Below, piece by piece: positions 30,295 to 39,029 of a stretch of 64,000 nucleotides of DNA. The notes under the pieces were generated by a model, which worked only from the letters and a program-made list of their open reading frames with translations, ran no database searches and was not told where the DNA came from. The stretch is from Rhodanobacter sp. ANJX3 (lineage in GTDB: Bacteria; Pseudomonadota; Gammaproteobacteria; Xanthomonadales; Rhodanobacteraceae). The stretch is from the NCBI RefSeq assembly GCF_014200755.1, contig NZ_JACHCM010000003.1:62001-126000 (forward strand), given 5' to 3'. Position 1 is the stretch's first letter; the number at the start of each line of letters is the position of its first letter. The position numbers and the translations under genes are program-made.

Positions 30295-32360
30295 GCAAAA
30301 TTGATTCTTTCCTCGTCCAAGACTTAGAACGTTTGAGAGCGGATGCTCGGTCGGCATTCTCCGTCAGCGAAATTCAAAATTTTAAGAGAGTAGACCTTCT
30401 GGCACTTCAATCCAGACTTGGGCATGGATCTACTTGGGGGAAATGGAGAACGCCAGAGGAATGGCTTCCCAAATCCCTATCTGCTGGTGCGTATTTGATC
30501 GAATGGGAGTTGGACACGGCATTCGCCGATCGTGCGTGGACTGAAGTACTCCGCTATGCACTTTTACGGTCGTTGGTCAAAAAGGGGCGCGCAATCGCAA
30601 AACCTATAACTGTCATGAGCGAGGTGCGGTTGCTTAGACGACTAGCTCCAGCGCTGACAATAGCTTCTCATGGCACCAACCGCTGGTGGAGCTCCCTAAC
30701 CGTTGACGAAATGTTAGAACACATGGGTAACAGGGGCGCGGCACAGGTGCTGTGCGCTTTTCTCGGCTTTCTTTACCGTCGCAAACTTATCGCTGAGGAG
30801 CCCCGACAAGCACTTCGTGACGATGGCGCAATCGAACGTGTAAGAAAAGGCGAGCAGCTCAAACAATCGCATATATCGACCCGGATGGGGTACCAGCCTT
30901 TCCCTGACGAATTTACGGGTCAGTGTGGCCAAAGGGTGCTTTGGCTAATCAAGACGCTCGGACCCACCCTTCTCGATTGTCTAGAGGCATGCCTCGATGC
31001 GCGCCCTCCACCTCCTTCTAGAAATCACTACGCAGCACTCGTAAAGGGAAGCAGAACGGCGCAAAACGAAGCGATGGAAACAAATCGAGTTAGACGCACA
31101 ATAGTCAAAGAATGGGAGTGGAGAGATCCGACCGGCCGACGTATCGAGCGTATACCTTTTGGTGTTTTTTCCGCTAGATCAATCTATTCAAGACGTCAGC
31201 TGAACTTAAAATTGAGAGACAACGAAGACCCCAACTCACTCCCGGAAACGTGGCAAGCAATGCGCAGCTTTTTGACGTTGCTCGAAGCCGCTCATGCTTG
31301 GCTGCTATTACTAGCATCAGGCCCACGCGCTTCGACCGCCTTGAGCCAAAAAGAAGATTGTCTAGAAGCGGTAGGTGATGGCTACCGCCTGAAAGGCATA
31401 GTTACAAAGAACGATCGCAGCGTTGCTGGATATTCCCGCGACTGGCCCGCGCCACCCATCATTGAGTTCACCGCCAGACAGCAGATCCGACTGGCGCGCT
31501 TGCTCAAGCGGATGGAACCTCTCAGCGCGAGCGAGAACACCGGCGATCACCTTTGGGTTACCACGTTAAAGTCGCCTGTTGGTGGGCGCCTACATGACAT
31601 GAACGCTCTACTCAATAAGCTCGTCAAGAATCTAGGGCTTAAACACCTATTAGCGGAGGAGCACCAAAGCGCTCATGTCCATCGGTTCCGTAAGACCTTG
31701 GCTAGAGTCATCGCGCTAACCCTCACAAACGCGCAGATGGTCGCAATGGACTGCTTTGGTCACGACGATCCAGATGTAACACTCAAGCATTACATAATGA
31801 GCGATAGGGCAATCATCGCTGACGTCCAACAGGTGCAACGAGAGCTCGTCATCCTAATGGCCGTCGACGCAATTAATCAGAGCGAGACGCTTGGTGGGAG
31901 AGTTAGTACGAAAATTCGCGAGGCCAAAGCTCAGTTTCAGAGGCTACATCGCAAAAGCAAACTCGACCCCGAAGACGTCTACGAGCTTGCTGAGGTATTG
32001 ACGTTAGAGGGGCGCGAGTGGGCCATCGTAATGCCCGGGGTAATATGTGCTTTGCCCAATCTTGCAACCGGGCCATGTGGGACCAGACAAGGCCGACGCA
32101 ATCCAGGTAATTGTCAGTCGGGCTGCGCCCATCAGCTGCTTACGGCATACAATAAATCCGAGTGCGATGACACAGTTAGCTATATTCTGGAGCAGATCCA
32201 GAAGTCTGAAGATCTACATTCAGTCAGCCTAAACATGTGGGCAGGGCAACTTAGGAATTGGCTGTATAGATGGCACGACGTCTATCTAAAATGGTCTGAC
32301 CATCCTTTGGTACAGCGGTATGGCAACCCCGATTTAGAAGCCGACGGTATTTTCTCGTGA
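30291..32360 (+). CDS. Tyrosine recombinase 3 of the island module
   Basis: 689-aa protein, third gene. Catalytic motifs are LASGPRASTALSQKED (Arg), HVHRFRKTLARV (His-x-x-Arg) and DCFGHDDPDVTLKHYIM (His and the Tyr nucleophile). The C-terminus again has a Cys-rich segment (CALPNLATGPCGTRQG and CQSGCAHQL). The start at 30291 overlaps the stop of the second recombinase (ATGA); an upstream in-frame start at 30234 lies inside that gene. A Cys tail on two of three recombinases suggests a common ancestor. Confidence 0.85.
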   Translation: MSKIDSFLVQDLERLRADARSAFSVSEIQNFKRVDLLALQSRLGHGSTWGKWRTPEEWLPKSLSAGAYLIEWELDTAFADRAWTEVLRYALLRSLVKKGRAIAKPITVMSEVRLLRRLAPALTIASHGTNRWWSSLTVDEMLEHMGNRGAAQVLCAFLGFLYRRKLIAEEPRQALRDDGAIERVRKGEQLKQSHISTRMGYQPFPDEFTGQCGQRVLWLIKTLGPTLLDCLEACLDARPPPPSRNHYAALVKGSRTAQNEAMETNRVRRTIVKEWEWRDPTGRRIERIPFGVFSARSIYSRRQLNLKLRDNEDPNSLPETWQAMRSFLTLLEAAHAWLLLLASGPRASTALSQKEDCLEAVGDGYRLKGIVTKNDRSVAGYSRDWPAPPIIEFTARQQIRLARLLKRMEPLSASENTGDHLWVTTLKSPVGGRLHDMNALLNKLVKNLGLKHLLAEEHQSAHVHRFRKTLARVIALTLTNAQMVAMDCFGHDDPDVTLKHYIMSDRAIIADVQQVQRELVILMAVDAINQSETLGGRVSTKIREAKAQFQRLHRKSKLDPEDVYELAEVLTLEGREWAIVMPGVICALPNLATGPCGTRQGRRNPGNCQSGCAHQLLTAYNKSECDDTVSYILEQIQKSEDLHSVSLNMWAGQLRNWLYRWHDVYLKWSDHPLVQRYGNPDLEADGIFS

Positions 32361-32857
32361 CCCAGAACAAGCCAGCCTCTGCGGGAATTATCAAACATGC
32401 CAAGCTCCGCAGCGAGACGATACAGAGCCGCATAACAACGGCTCTACGAGCTATTGAAATCGATGTCGAAAATAACGACGGTATCTACCCATACAACGGT
32501 GGGCGACTGAGTCAATCCGAGGTGTGCCGTCGAGCGGGCGTCCATAAGGTAACGCTGCAGGGAAAATCACATAAGAACTCAACTAGGGCTGAGGTTGAAA
32601 AGTGGCTAGCCCAAATAAAGCGATCACTACTTTCTGGCCAAAAAGTGGTTCGCCATTCCGTCACACAGCGCGTAGATTATTGGAAACATCGCTACTTGCA
32701 GATTGCTCAATGGGTTGATCATTACCATTTAGAACAGGCGAGCTATTTGACGACTATTGCCCAACTTGAGAAGCAGAACACGGATCTTCAATTTGAAGTC
32801 GCCAAACTTCAGAAGGCTCTAAGCAACGGAACGGTTGTCAGCATTAAAAAGCGCTGA
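32357..32857 (+). CDS. Small coiled-coil protein of the recombinase module (TnpC-like)
   Basis: 166-aa basic protein ending the operon, overlapping the third recombinase by 4 nt. Residues 45-75 (GRLSQSEVCRRAGVHKVTL) look like a helix-turn-helix, and about 110-155 are a predicted coiled coil (LEKQNTDLQFEVAKLQKAL). Its place and build resemble the accessory proteins of Tn554 (TnpC) and of trio-type islands, which assist or orient recombination. That role is inference. Confidence 0.75.
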   Translation: MTQNKPASAGIIKHAKLRSETIQSRITTALRAIEIDVENNDGIYPYNGGRLSQSEVCRRAGVHKVTLQGKSHKNSTRAEVEKWLAQIKRSLLSGQKVVRHSVTQRVDYWKHRYLQIAQWVDHYHLEQASYLTTIAQLEKQNTDLQFEVAKLQKALSNGTVVSIKKR

Positions 32858-33181
32858 GCGTTGAAATTTTTAAAGAAGTTCCATTTGACAGTACCGACCA
32901 ATACCTTTGCTTTCAGCAGCAGGTAAAAGATGATAGAGAGAAGCGCTGGCTAGGCACAGATCTCGGGCCGGGATTGACGAATGATGCGTTGCATTTTTCA
33001 GTCGATCTGTTCGGTACCAAAGCGGACGTATGTATATATTCGCGTCCTGAACGTTAAACTTAATCACGCCTAGACATATCGGGAAATGTTTTGTTCTGGA
33101 TCGCCCGGCCTGACCCTCGCGCATAGATGTTTTAAATTCTGAGAGATCAATACCGCAAATAGAATTGAACTTAGCTACCTG
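32858..33181. other. Non-coding gap after the recombinase operon
   Basis: 324 bases with moderate A+T content. Open frames here (for example 32870-33124 minus) show no family features and no clear ribosome site. I see no tRNA, terminator stem or repeat. Confidence 0.5.
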
Positions 33182-33700
33182 TCACGACGCATCTTGATGC
33201 TGCCCAAAGCGACTCTTGAGACATTTGAACAATGCCTGCTGTGTTCGCTCATTTCCGAGCGCACTTTCTGGATCGCAAAACACCACATGATCCATCTCGT
33301 TCTCGGGCCAACCATCTAAATCGTCATCGATTGCAAGCCAAGATGTCGGCATGCGGCGCTGCACGTCCCGCTTGATCTGGCGGTGACGCGACGCGTCCCG
33401 CCACCAAAGCGTTTCATCGTAATCGCGTTTGAACCGACTATGCCAGGTCGCACCAACTACCCGTTCACGCAAGCCGTTAGGTAGGTGGCGGCACACCCAC
33501 GAATAACTTTTAATCCGTATCCAGCTTGTCGACAGTACGATCCCAAGATCTGGATAGGGAGCAAGCTGCTCGACAAGTACGGAAGCATGCTCAAAAAGTT
33601 TTCCAGTATCACGCAGGAAAACCCTCCCCTTAGCGTTTTGATATGCCTCGTCCGGGTGTAAGACACCGTCGAAGTCAAGATAGATTACCTTTTCATGCAT
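33182..33700 (-). CDS. HAD-like hydrolase domain protein
   Basis: 172-aa protein beginning MHEKVIYLDFDGVLHPDE. The DFDGVL motif supplies the Asp nucleophile and second Asp of the HAD phosphatase superfamily. STSW provides motif II and LAIDDDLDGW the motif IV acidic pair. The size and layout resemble the HAD domain seen in nucleic-acid end-processing proteins (HAD_2-type), but the substrate is unknown. It is reported as island cargo. Its start abuts the TetR remnant on the other strand, so its promoter must lie inside that remnant. Confidence 0.75.
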   Translation of the reverse strand: MHEKVIYLDFDGVLHPDEAYQNAKGRVFLRDTGKLFEHASVLVEQLAPYPDLGIVLSTSWIRIKSYSWVCRHLPNGLRERVVGATWHSRFKRDYDETLWWRDASRHRQIKRDVQRRMPTSWLAIDDDLDGWPENEMDHVVFCDPESALGNERTQQALFKCLKSRFGQHQDAS

Positions 33701-33799
33701 CAAACAGCCTCGATCTATGCGGCCTTCGCGTTGCGCGACATATTGATAATGATCCCTTTGCGGCATTTCGGCTACCAGGCCGTGCATCAAATGCTAATG

Positions 33800-34126
33800 T
33801 CCGCGGCTGACCTTTTCACGAATAGCAGCACGCCGCGAGGATGCTTGCTGGCAAGTGCGGCGGCAAGCGGCTCAGTGGAGGCGAAGGATGTCCAGAAAGC
33901 CGTTGCTCAAGTTCGACGCCAGATGATCAGCCGAGTGCGTTTGCGTATTGAGCAAGATATCGCCGCGGGTTTGCTCCCTGAAGATACGAAAGCAAAGTCT
34001 CTAGCGAGTCTGGCGATCGCGTTGGTTCAGGGTATGTCGGTACTGGCGCGAGACGGTGGACGACGCGAAGACTTGCGGGCAATTGTCACGGTTGCAATGA
34101 ACGCTTGGCCTAGTCACTTGGCTTGA
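33800..34126 (+). pseudogene. C-terminal remnant of a TetR/AcrR-family regulator
   Basis: From about 33800 the frame reads DLFTNSSTPRGCLLASAAAS and continues to LASLAIALVQGMSVLARDGG, which is the ligand-binding C-terminal part typical of TetR_C domains. The N-terminal helix-turn-helix is absent, and the frame upstream of about 33790 has no family similarity. It is therefore a 5'-truncated gene; it may still be translated from ATG 33695 or 33791. Confidence 0.65.
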
Positions 34127-34176
34127 GACCCACGCTTGGCAAGACAGACACTCAAGAAGTCATCTGAATTGTATAA

Positions 34177-34383
34177 ATGGGTCTGGTCGACGACTACCTC
34201 GATTGCTTTAAGTCGGATGCGTCGAAGGCAGAAGTAATGGGCGAGTTAGAGTTTCATTACGAAGAAATGGATCCCAAGGAGCGGAAGGAACGACACGAAA
34301 TAATGCGTTTTATTGGCTCGCCGCGCGTCTACTTCGACGATGCAGAAGAAGGCGGCGAGCCCATCCAAAGCGAGGTCGATTAA
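34177..34383 (+). CDS. Small acidic hypothetical protein
   Basis: 68 residues, rich in Glu and Asp (LEFHYEEMDPKERKERHEIM, DDAEEGGE). It has no recognisable domain and no membrane segment. It starts 51 nt after the TetR remnant. Codon choice looks coding, but I find no strong ribosome site, so it is a tentative gene. Confidence 0.4.
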   Translation: MGLVDDYLDCFKSDASKAEVMGELEFHYEEMDPKERKERHEIMRFIGSPRVYFDDAEEGGEPIQSEVD

Positions 34384-34506
34384 TTGCCGCCCTGTACGGT
34401 ATTTTGTTTGTACGGCCTGATAGCTTGATGGACTGCTAAGGGCCGGAAAGCGACGATTGGGCAAGAGCCGCCAACCGAACAGCCGTCCAACTAAAGGTCA
34501 CTAACC

Positions 34507-34692
34507 GGCCGATAGTGTTGAAAAACTCGCTTCAAAAACTTGAGATGGTTCAAAGCGAGAAAATTCGGCCGCGACAATCGCTTTCTGTCGGCTTGAATGT
34601 GTAAATTTATACAGAATCGAATTGTCGTTGCCGTCTCGATTAAAAATTTGGACGTCTATTTGTTAAGTCGGATTTTTTCAACAGAATCGGCC
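34507..34692. mobile_element. MITE-like element with 22-bp terminal inverted repeats
   Basis: GGCCGATAGTGTTGAAAAACTC (34507-34528) and the reverse complement of 34671-34692 (GGCCGATTCTGTTGAAAAAATC) match at 19 of 22 positions. The 186-bp interior has no open reading frame of note. This is the size and form of a miniature inverted-repeat element derived from an insertion sequence. I see no clear target-site duplication. Confidence 0.65.
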
Positions 34693-34770
34693 AAAAGCAG
34701 ACGTTTAACGCATGCGTTAAGTGGCGGTAGCGACACGACGCACGGTCCCTACCTCTGCTCCTGAATAGTC

Positions 34771-34783
34771 GACAGACTGTCTG
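34771..34783. promoter_or_regulatory. Short palindromic operator-like site
   Basis: GACAGACTGTCTG contains two overlapping odd palindromes (GACAG-A-CTGTC and CAGAC-T-GTCTG). Such sites are typical of TetR-family operators. It lies 137 nt upstream of the TetR-like fragment at 34920, so it may be left from that regulator's autoregulated promoter. Short enough to occur by chance. Confidence 0.25.
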
Positions 34784-34919
34784 AACTTATCTGCTCCAAA
34801 GACTTGCGAAAACGGAAAAGCAACGACAGGAATACGACACCACAGTATTCCGCAAGACCGCCTCGCCCGCACAACGCTCGAGTTAAGCGGCGGCGAAGCC
34901 ACCATCTCCGGAGTGTCTG

Positions 34920-35258
34920 ATGGCGAGCACGGTGACGCATGAGGCGATGATCGATCCCGATTTGCGCAAGTATGTTCAGCGGCAGGGACGGTTGCTCAAC
35001 GATAGGCTGCCCGAACGATTGAAACAGGACAAGCAAGCCAGACTTTTACGGGCTGATCTCGAGCCAGAGCTTGTCGTGCCAATCATCGTTGCAAAATTTC
35101 GTGCAATACGCCCGCAAGACTGGTTTTACGCGATATTGCGCATTTACACCGTAGAAGCTGAGCTTTACGCGCCGCGCTTGATGCGCGGAAATACACGTGC
35201 GGTTCCGATTGCACAACGGGCCCCGCGCTTTTGTCTTAAGGACGGTCTGTTCCCATGA
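34920..35258 (+). pseudogene. Probable TetR C-terminal fragment
   Basis: A 112-codon frame. Residues about 8-57 (EAMIDPDLRKYVQRQGRLLN, then LRADLEPELVVPIIV) resemble the effector-binding part of TetR regulators, where this kind of sequence follows the DNA-binding domain. No helix-turn-helix is present, and the sequence after IIVAKF loses similarity, so I read it as a fragment. It could instead be an unknown small gene. Confidence 0.35.
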
Positions 35259-35261
35259 GCT

Positions 35262-36173
35262 TTATTTCATAAGGCGTTGTCGGAGATCGTCCAAGAGCCA
35301 GCTCCCTCCACGACCCAAAGGCCGCCCGCGGACATGCGCTGCGTAGACCGGCAGCGTTCCCGTGGGCGATATGCCCTCGTCAGAGATGTCGAGCTTCACC
35401 AATCGGCCGTCCGCCAGATACGGTTCAACGACAAAGGGCGGCATCTTGCACCAGCCAAAACCCGCAAGCAGGAAATCGAGTCTGCGCCCTAGATCGACAA
35501 AGCGCCAAATTCGACTGCCAATGACGCCGTAGCTCGGACCCTCGGTGCCGTGGGCATCAGACAGCACCAGTTGCACGTGGGCTTCGAGATCGGCACGGTC
35601 CAACTGACGGCCGAGGCGCACGAGCGGATGGTCTGCTGCGACGACGGGCATAAGGTCGAGATTCATCAAAGGGTAAGCCATCAAGTCGTCCGGTACGGAC
35701 GGCAGCAACAGACAGAATGCCAGTGACGCGGAGTGATCTCGCAGACGTCTTTCGGCTCCGCCCACCCCTTCCGTGGAGAAGGAGACGGACAGATCGGGAA
35801 ACGTATCGCGAAGGGCGCGAAGGCTGTCTATTAGCGGTTCCGTCGGAACAAGGGGATCAATTGCTAGCGTCAGGGCCGGCTCCAGCCCCATCCGCGTTCC
35901 GGCAGCGATGGCGCGGAACCGATCCGCGCTTGCAAGGATCACGCGGGCCTGGTCGACGAGTACGCGCCCGACCGGCGTCAACGTGGGTTTTTGGCGAGTG
36001 CGATCGAACAACTCAATCCCTTGCGTCTCCTCCAGTGTCTTTATGGCCAAGCTGATGGCGGACTGAACTCGGCCGAGCGAGCGTCCTGCCGCCGAAAAGC
36101 TTCCGGCGTCACTGATGGTCACCAAGACGCGCAACTGATCCAGCGTGAGATTGCCTATCAAATTCATCTCCAA
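35262..36173 (-). CDS. LysR-family transcriptional regulator
   Basis: 303-aa regulator. The N-terminal helix-turn-helix is at about residues 12-65 (TLDQLRVLVTISDAGSFSAA, then RVQSAISLAIKTLE), followed by the LysR effector domain from about 95. It is divergent from the dioxygenase gene 65 nt away, the classic arrangement for a LysR activator of the neighbouring catabolic genes. ATG 36173 or 36167 could start it. The inducer is unknown, probably aromatic or quinone-like. Confidence 0.9.
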   Translation of the reverse strand: MEMNLIGNLTLDQLRVLVTISDAGSFSAAGRSLGRVQSAISLAIKTLEETQGIELFDRTRQKPTLTPVGRVLVDQARVILASADRFRAIAAGTRMGLEPALTLAIDPLVPTEPLIDSLRALRDTFPDLSVSFSTEGVGGAERRLRDHSASLAFCLLLPSVPDDLMAYPLMNLDLMPVVAADHPLVRLGRQLDRADLEAHVQLVLSDAHGTEGPSYGVIGSRIWRFVDLGRRLDFLLAGFGWCKMPPFVVEPYLADGRLVKLDISDEGISPTGTLPVYAAHVRGRPLGRGGSWLLDDLRQRLMK

Positions 36174-36211
36174 AAGTGATAGAAGACATCACAATTTAGT
36201 CGCTTCCGCTG

Positions 36212-36231
36212 ATATAAGTCACCTCTTATAT
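36212..36231. promoter_or_regulatory. Inverted repeat in the LysR/dioxygenase divergent promoter
   Basis: ATATAAG (36212-36218) and CTTATAT (36225-36231) are perfect inverted arms around 6 nt. It is an AT-rich site in the 65-nt gap between divergent starts and ends only 7 nt before the dioxygenase ATG. It may be the operator or contain the -10 element; overlap with the ribosome site would allow repression. Confidence 0.5.
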
Positions 36232-36238
36232 TGCGAGG

Positions 36239-37027
36239 ATGCAACCAACATTCTTTATCAATCACGGCGGTGGCCCATGTTTTTTCTTGCCACGCGGCCC
36301 TACGCGGGCGACGTGGAAACCGCTTGAGGACCATCTCGATGGTTTTGCGTCGGCACTCAGCGAACCGCCGCTCGCCCTCCTCGTGATCTCGGCGCACTGG
36401 CAAGAGGCGGTGCCAACCGTCAACGTCGCTGCGGCACCGCCACTGCTGTTCGATTACTACGGCTTTCCCGACGAAACCTACCAGATCACTTGGCCGGCGC
36501 CCGGGTCACCGGACATCGCCACGCGCGTGCGCCGTGTGCTCCATGACTTAGGACTTAAGAGCGCCGCGAATGATCGTCGAGGCTACGACCATGGGGTCTT
36601 TATTCCGCTCAAGGTCGCCTTCCCCGATGCTGAAATTCCTGTCGTACAGCTCTCGCTGCAACGCGGGCTTGATCCAGCGACTCACCTGGAAATCGGTCGT
36701 GCTCTCAAGCCATTGCGCGAACAAGGCGTGCTGATCATCGGAAGCGGCCAGACGTACCACAACATGCGCGGCTTCGGAGGCGCGGGTCCAGATCTGAAAG
36801 CTGAAGCATTTGACGCCTGGCTACGGGAGGCCATCACTGCCACGGACTCGCGCGATCAATCGCTCATCGACTGGGAACGAGCCCCCGGTGCACGCGACGC
36901 GCAGCCTCATGAGGATCACCTATTGCCCCTGATGGTTGCCGCCGGTGCCGCCTCAGGAGAGACGGCCATCGTGGACTTTCATGGTTATGCACTAGGTAAA
37001 CCCATTTCGGGCTTTCGCTTCGGCTAA
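36239..37027 (+). CDS. DODA-type (LigB-family) extradiol ring-cleavage dioxygenase
   Basis: 262-aa protein of the class III extradiol dioxygenase fold. Metal-binding and catalytic histidines are visible in INHGGGPCF, ISAHWQ, YDHGVFIPL and HEDHLLPLM. Relatives are E. coli YgiD and plant DODA, which open catechol-type rings such as L-DOPA. The substrate is not determinable. It is followed by an azoreductase and is divergent from a LysR regulator, suggesting a module for detoxifying catechols or quinones. Confidence 0.9.
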   Translation: MQPTFFINHGGGPCFFLPRGPTRATWKPLEDHLDGFASALSEPPLALLVISAHWQEAVPTVNVAAAPPLLFDYYGFPDETYQITWPAPGSPDIATRVRRVLHDLGLKSAANDRRGYDHGVFIPLKVAFPDAEIPVVQLSLQRGLDPATHLEIGRALKPLREQGVLIIGSGQTYHNMRGFGGAGPDLKAEAFDAWLREAITATDSRDQSLIDWERAPGARDAQPHEDHLLPLMVAAGAASGETAIVDFHGYALGKPISGFRFG

Positions 37028-37100
37028 GCCGCTTCAAACCCTTGGCGAACCGACCGCTGGCCGGGCGGTTCGAAAACTCACGTAAATAAGGAACGTCTTC

Positions 37101-37721
37101 ATGCCCACCCTGCTCGTGGTTGAATCCAGCCCTCGCGGCGAATACTCCATGTCACGCGGACTCACCCAGCTGTTCGTCGACCAGTGGATGAAAAATCATC
37201 CGGATGGCCGCGTGGTCGAGCGCGACCTCATGAAGAGCAATCTTCCATTCGTCACCATGCCGTGGCTCGGGGCATATTTCGCCCCACCCGACCAGCATAC
37301 GGATGAAATGAAGGATATCCTTCACCTGTCCAATGAACTCGTCGAAGAGATTTTGGCTGCCGACCATATTGCCATCGGCACGCCGGTCTACAACTACAAC
37401 ATCCCAGCCGTGCTGAAAGCCTATATCGACCACATCGTTCGCAAGGGCATGACCCTCGGGTTCTCCGGTGAGGGCTTGGTCCACGGCAAGGCGTGCACCC
37501 TCCTTATGGCATCGGGCGGCGTCTATACGAAGGGTTCTCCCATCCGCGACCGCGATATTGCAACCAGTTATTTGCGGCTGATTCTCAAGGTGATCGGCAT
37601 CGAGGATGTCACCGTGGTCGCCGGCGGAAACGCAAAGTCAGTCGACATGGGGCAGATATCTCGCGAAGATTTTTTGCAGACGTTTGCCTCGCAGGTGGAG
37701 GCCGCTGCGTCTAGGGCCTGA
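37101..37721 (+). CDS. azoR: FMN-dependent NADH azoreductase (AzoR-like)
   Basis: 206-aa flavodoxin-fold oxidoreductase. The N-terminal [18 protein letters not shown] is the phosphate-binding loop for FMN, followed by [18 protein letters not shown], the AzoR/NQO family signature. It reduces quinones and azo dyes by two electrons, avoiding semiquinones. It starts 73 nt after the dioxygenase and is probably cotranscribed under LysR control. It is preceded by a purine-rich AAGGAA ribosome site. Confidence 0.9.
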   Translation: MPTLLVVESSPRGEYSMSRGLTQLFVDQWMKNHPDGRVVERDLMKSNLPFVTMPWLGAYFAPPDQHTDEMKDILHLSNELVEEILAADHIAIGTPVYNYNIPAVLKAYIDHIVRKGMTLGFSGEGLVHGKACTLLMASGGVYTKGSPIRDRDIATSYLRLILKVIGIEDVTVVAGGNAKSVDMGQISREDFLQTFASQVEAAASRA

Positions 37722-38009
37722 TGCCGTTCCCTTCGCATTCTTTGCGATCTCCTTGCCTACTTGCATACAGCCACTTCTTACCATTCTGGCGTGACTGAAC
37801 ATTTTTTGCAGCGAGCGCTGAAAAATGCTTGTCCTGATCAGCGGCGGCGGCCTGCTGGTATAAAGCTTTAGGGCTATATTGCCAACAGGTCCGCTTTCGA
37901 CGGCGGAAATGGTTGGTCGGTGAAACGGTCTGATCAAATCGTCCAGCTGATGCTTCTGGGTTGATGGTTTTTCGCGACCGCTCGTTTAACTCGTCAAGGG
38001 ATGCTGATC
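37722..38009. other. Gap before the short-chain dehydrogenase
   Basis: 288 bases. No supported gene is seen. The sequence TCAAGGG just before 38001 provides the ribosome site for the next gene. Confidence 0.4.
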
Positions 38010-38936
38010 ATGATCGAAGCCCATCGCCCGATGGCTGGAAAGGTCTGCATGGTGACCGGTGCAACAGGTGGTATCGGTGAAGTCACAGCGCGCGAGTTAG
38101 CTAGGCAAGGCGCCACGGTGGTCGTCGTTGGCCGCGACATCCAGCGGTGTCAGCAAACGGTGGAATCCATTCGGCGAGCGACTCCCAACGCGTCAGTAGA
38201 ATTTCTCTGCGCGGACTTGTCGTCGCAAGCGCAAATTCGCCTTCTAGCGCAGCAGTTTCTTGAGCGACACAAGGCGCTGAACGTACTCGTCAACAACGTG
38301 GGTGCTTTATTCACCCTGCGCCAGGAAAGCGAGGACGGCATCGAGATGACGCTTGCACTCAATTATCTTGGCGTGTTCTTGCTTACTCAACAGTTGCTTG
38401 ATGCGCTCAAAGCAGCCGCTCCCGCTCGCATCGTCAATGTCGCCTCAGAGGCATACGAAGATGTATCGCAATTCAATTTCGATGACCCGCAATGTGCAAA
38501 ACGTGGATTTGGGGGTTATCCAAGCCACGAAATTGGCAATATTTTTTACGCGCTAGCGATGCCTTGGGCGCATCCCGCGTTTCGCCAATATGCGCACACG
38601 AAACTCGCCATTCTTATGTTCACGCATGAACTATCTAGGAGACTGGCCGGTTCCGGCGTGACGGCCAATGCCCTGCACCCAGGCTTGGTCGCAACCCAGT
38701 TTTCAAAGGGAAATGGCGTCTACGGCTGGCTCATGCGACGCTACATGAGTTTGCGCGGCATAAGCGTCGATGAGGGCTCGGCGACGTCAATCTATCTTGC
38801 GACGGCGCCGGACGTGGAACAGATTTCAGGCGCCTATTTTGTGAAACAGCAAATGGCGACGACCTCCGCCTCTGCAAGGGATGAAGCAGCGACGACCCGC
38901 CTGTGGCAGCTAAGCGAGGCTTTGGTGAATACTTAG
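38010..38936 (+). CDS. Short-chain dehydrogenase/reductase (retinol dehydrogenase-like)
   Basis: 308-aa NAD(P)-binding oxidoreductase. The cofactor motif TGATGGIG is near residue 17, NNVG is the structural motif, and the catalytic Ser (VNVASEAYED) is present. The expected YxxxK appears in YAHTKLAILM, so Tyr and Lys are intact. The ATG at 38010 lies 9 nt after AAGGG, better spaced than ATG 38001. The substrate is unknown. It stands alone on the plus strand. Confidence 0.88.
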   Translation: MIEAHRPMAGKVCMVTGATGGIGEVTARELARQGATVVVVGRDIQRCQQTVESIRRATPNASVEFLCADLSSQAQIRLLAQQFLERHKALNVLVNNVGALFTLRQESEDGIEMTLALNYLGVFLLTQQLLDALKAAAPARIVNVASEAYEDVSQFNFDDPQCAKRGFGGYPSHEIGNIFYALAMPWAHPAFRQYAHTKLAILMFTHELSRRLAGSGVTANALHPGLVATQFSKGNGVYGWLMRRYMSLRGISVDEGSATSIYLATAPDVEQISGAYFVKQQMATTSASARDEAATTRLWQLSEALVNT

Positions 38937-39029
38937 CGCGACCCTAGATATTGGGAGCTCTCGAGCCTGCGATATGACAGCAGCCTGACGTCAGCATTAA
39001 GCCCTTCACCATCGGTTAGCCGATAAAAT

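Larger units (their letters stand above)
26887..32857 (+). mobile_element. Integration module of a genomic island: three tyrosine recombinases plus a coiled-coil protein
   Basis: The left boundary is defined by the broken ComEA-like gene. A small imperfect dyad, ACATT (26899-26903) and AATGT (26908-26912), at the tip may be a recombinase-binding arm. Four genes follow in one direction with start-stop overlaps: 26960-28309, 28306-30294, 30291-32360 and 32357-32857. G+C is visibly lower than the core (20 of 60 in 28681-28740 against 42 of 60 in 20461-20520). The right end of the island is unknown; only the module is delimited here. Confidence 0.8.

Noticed and set aside
32870-33124. 84-codon minus-strand frame after the recombinase operon
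   Set aside because: No ribosome site, no recognisable composition or motif; treated as chance.
35277-36066. Plus-strand open frames opposite the LysR gene
   Set aside because: Shadows of the LysR gene; no motif.
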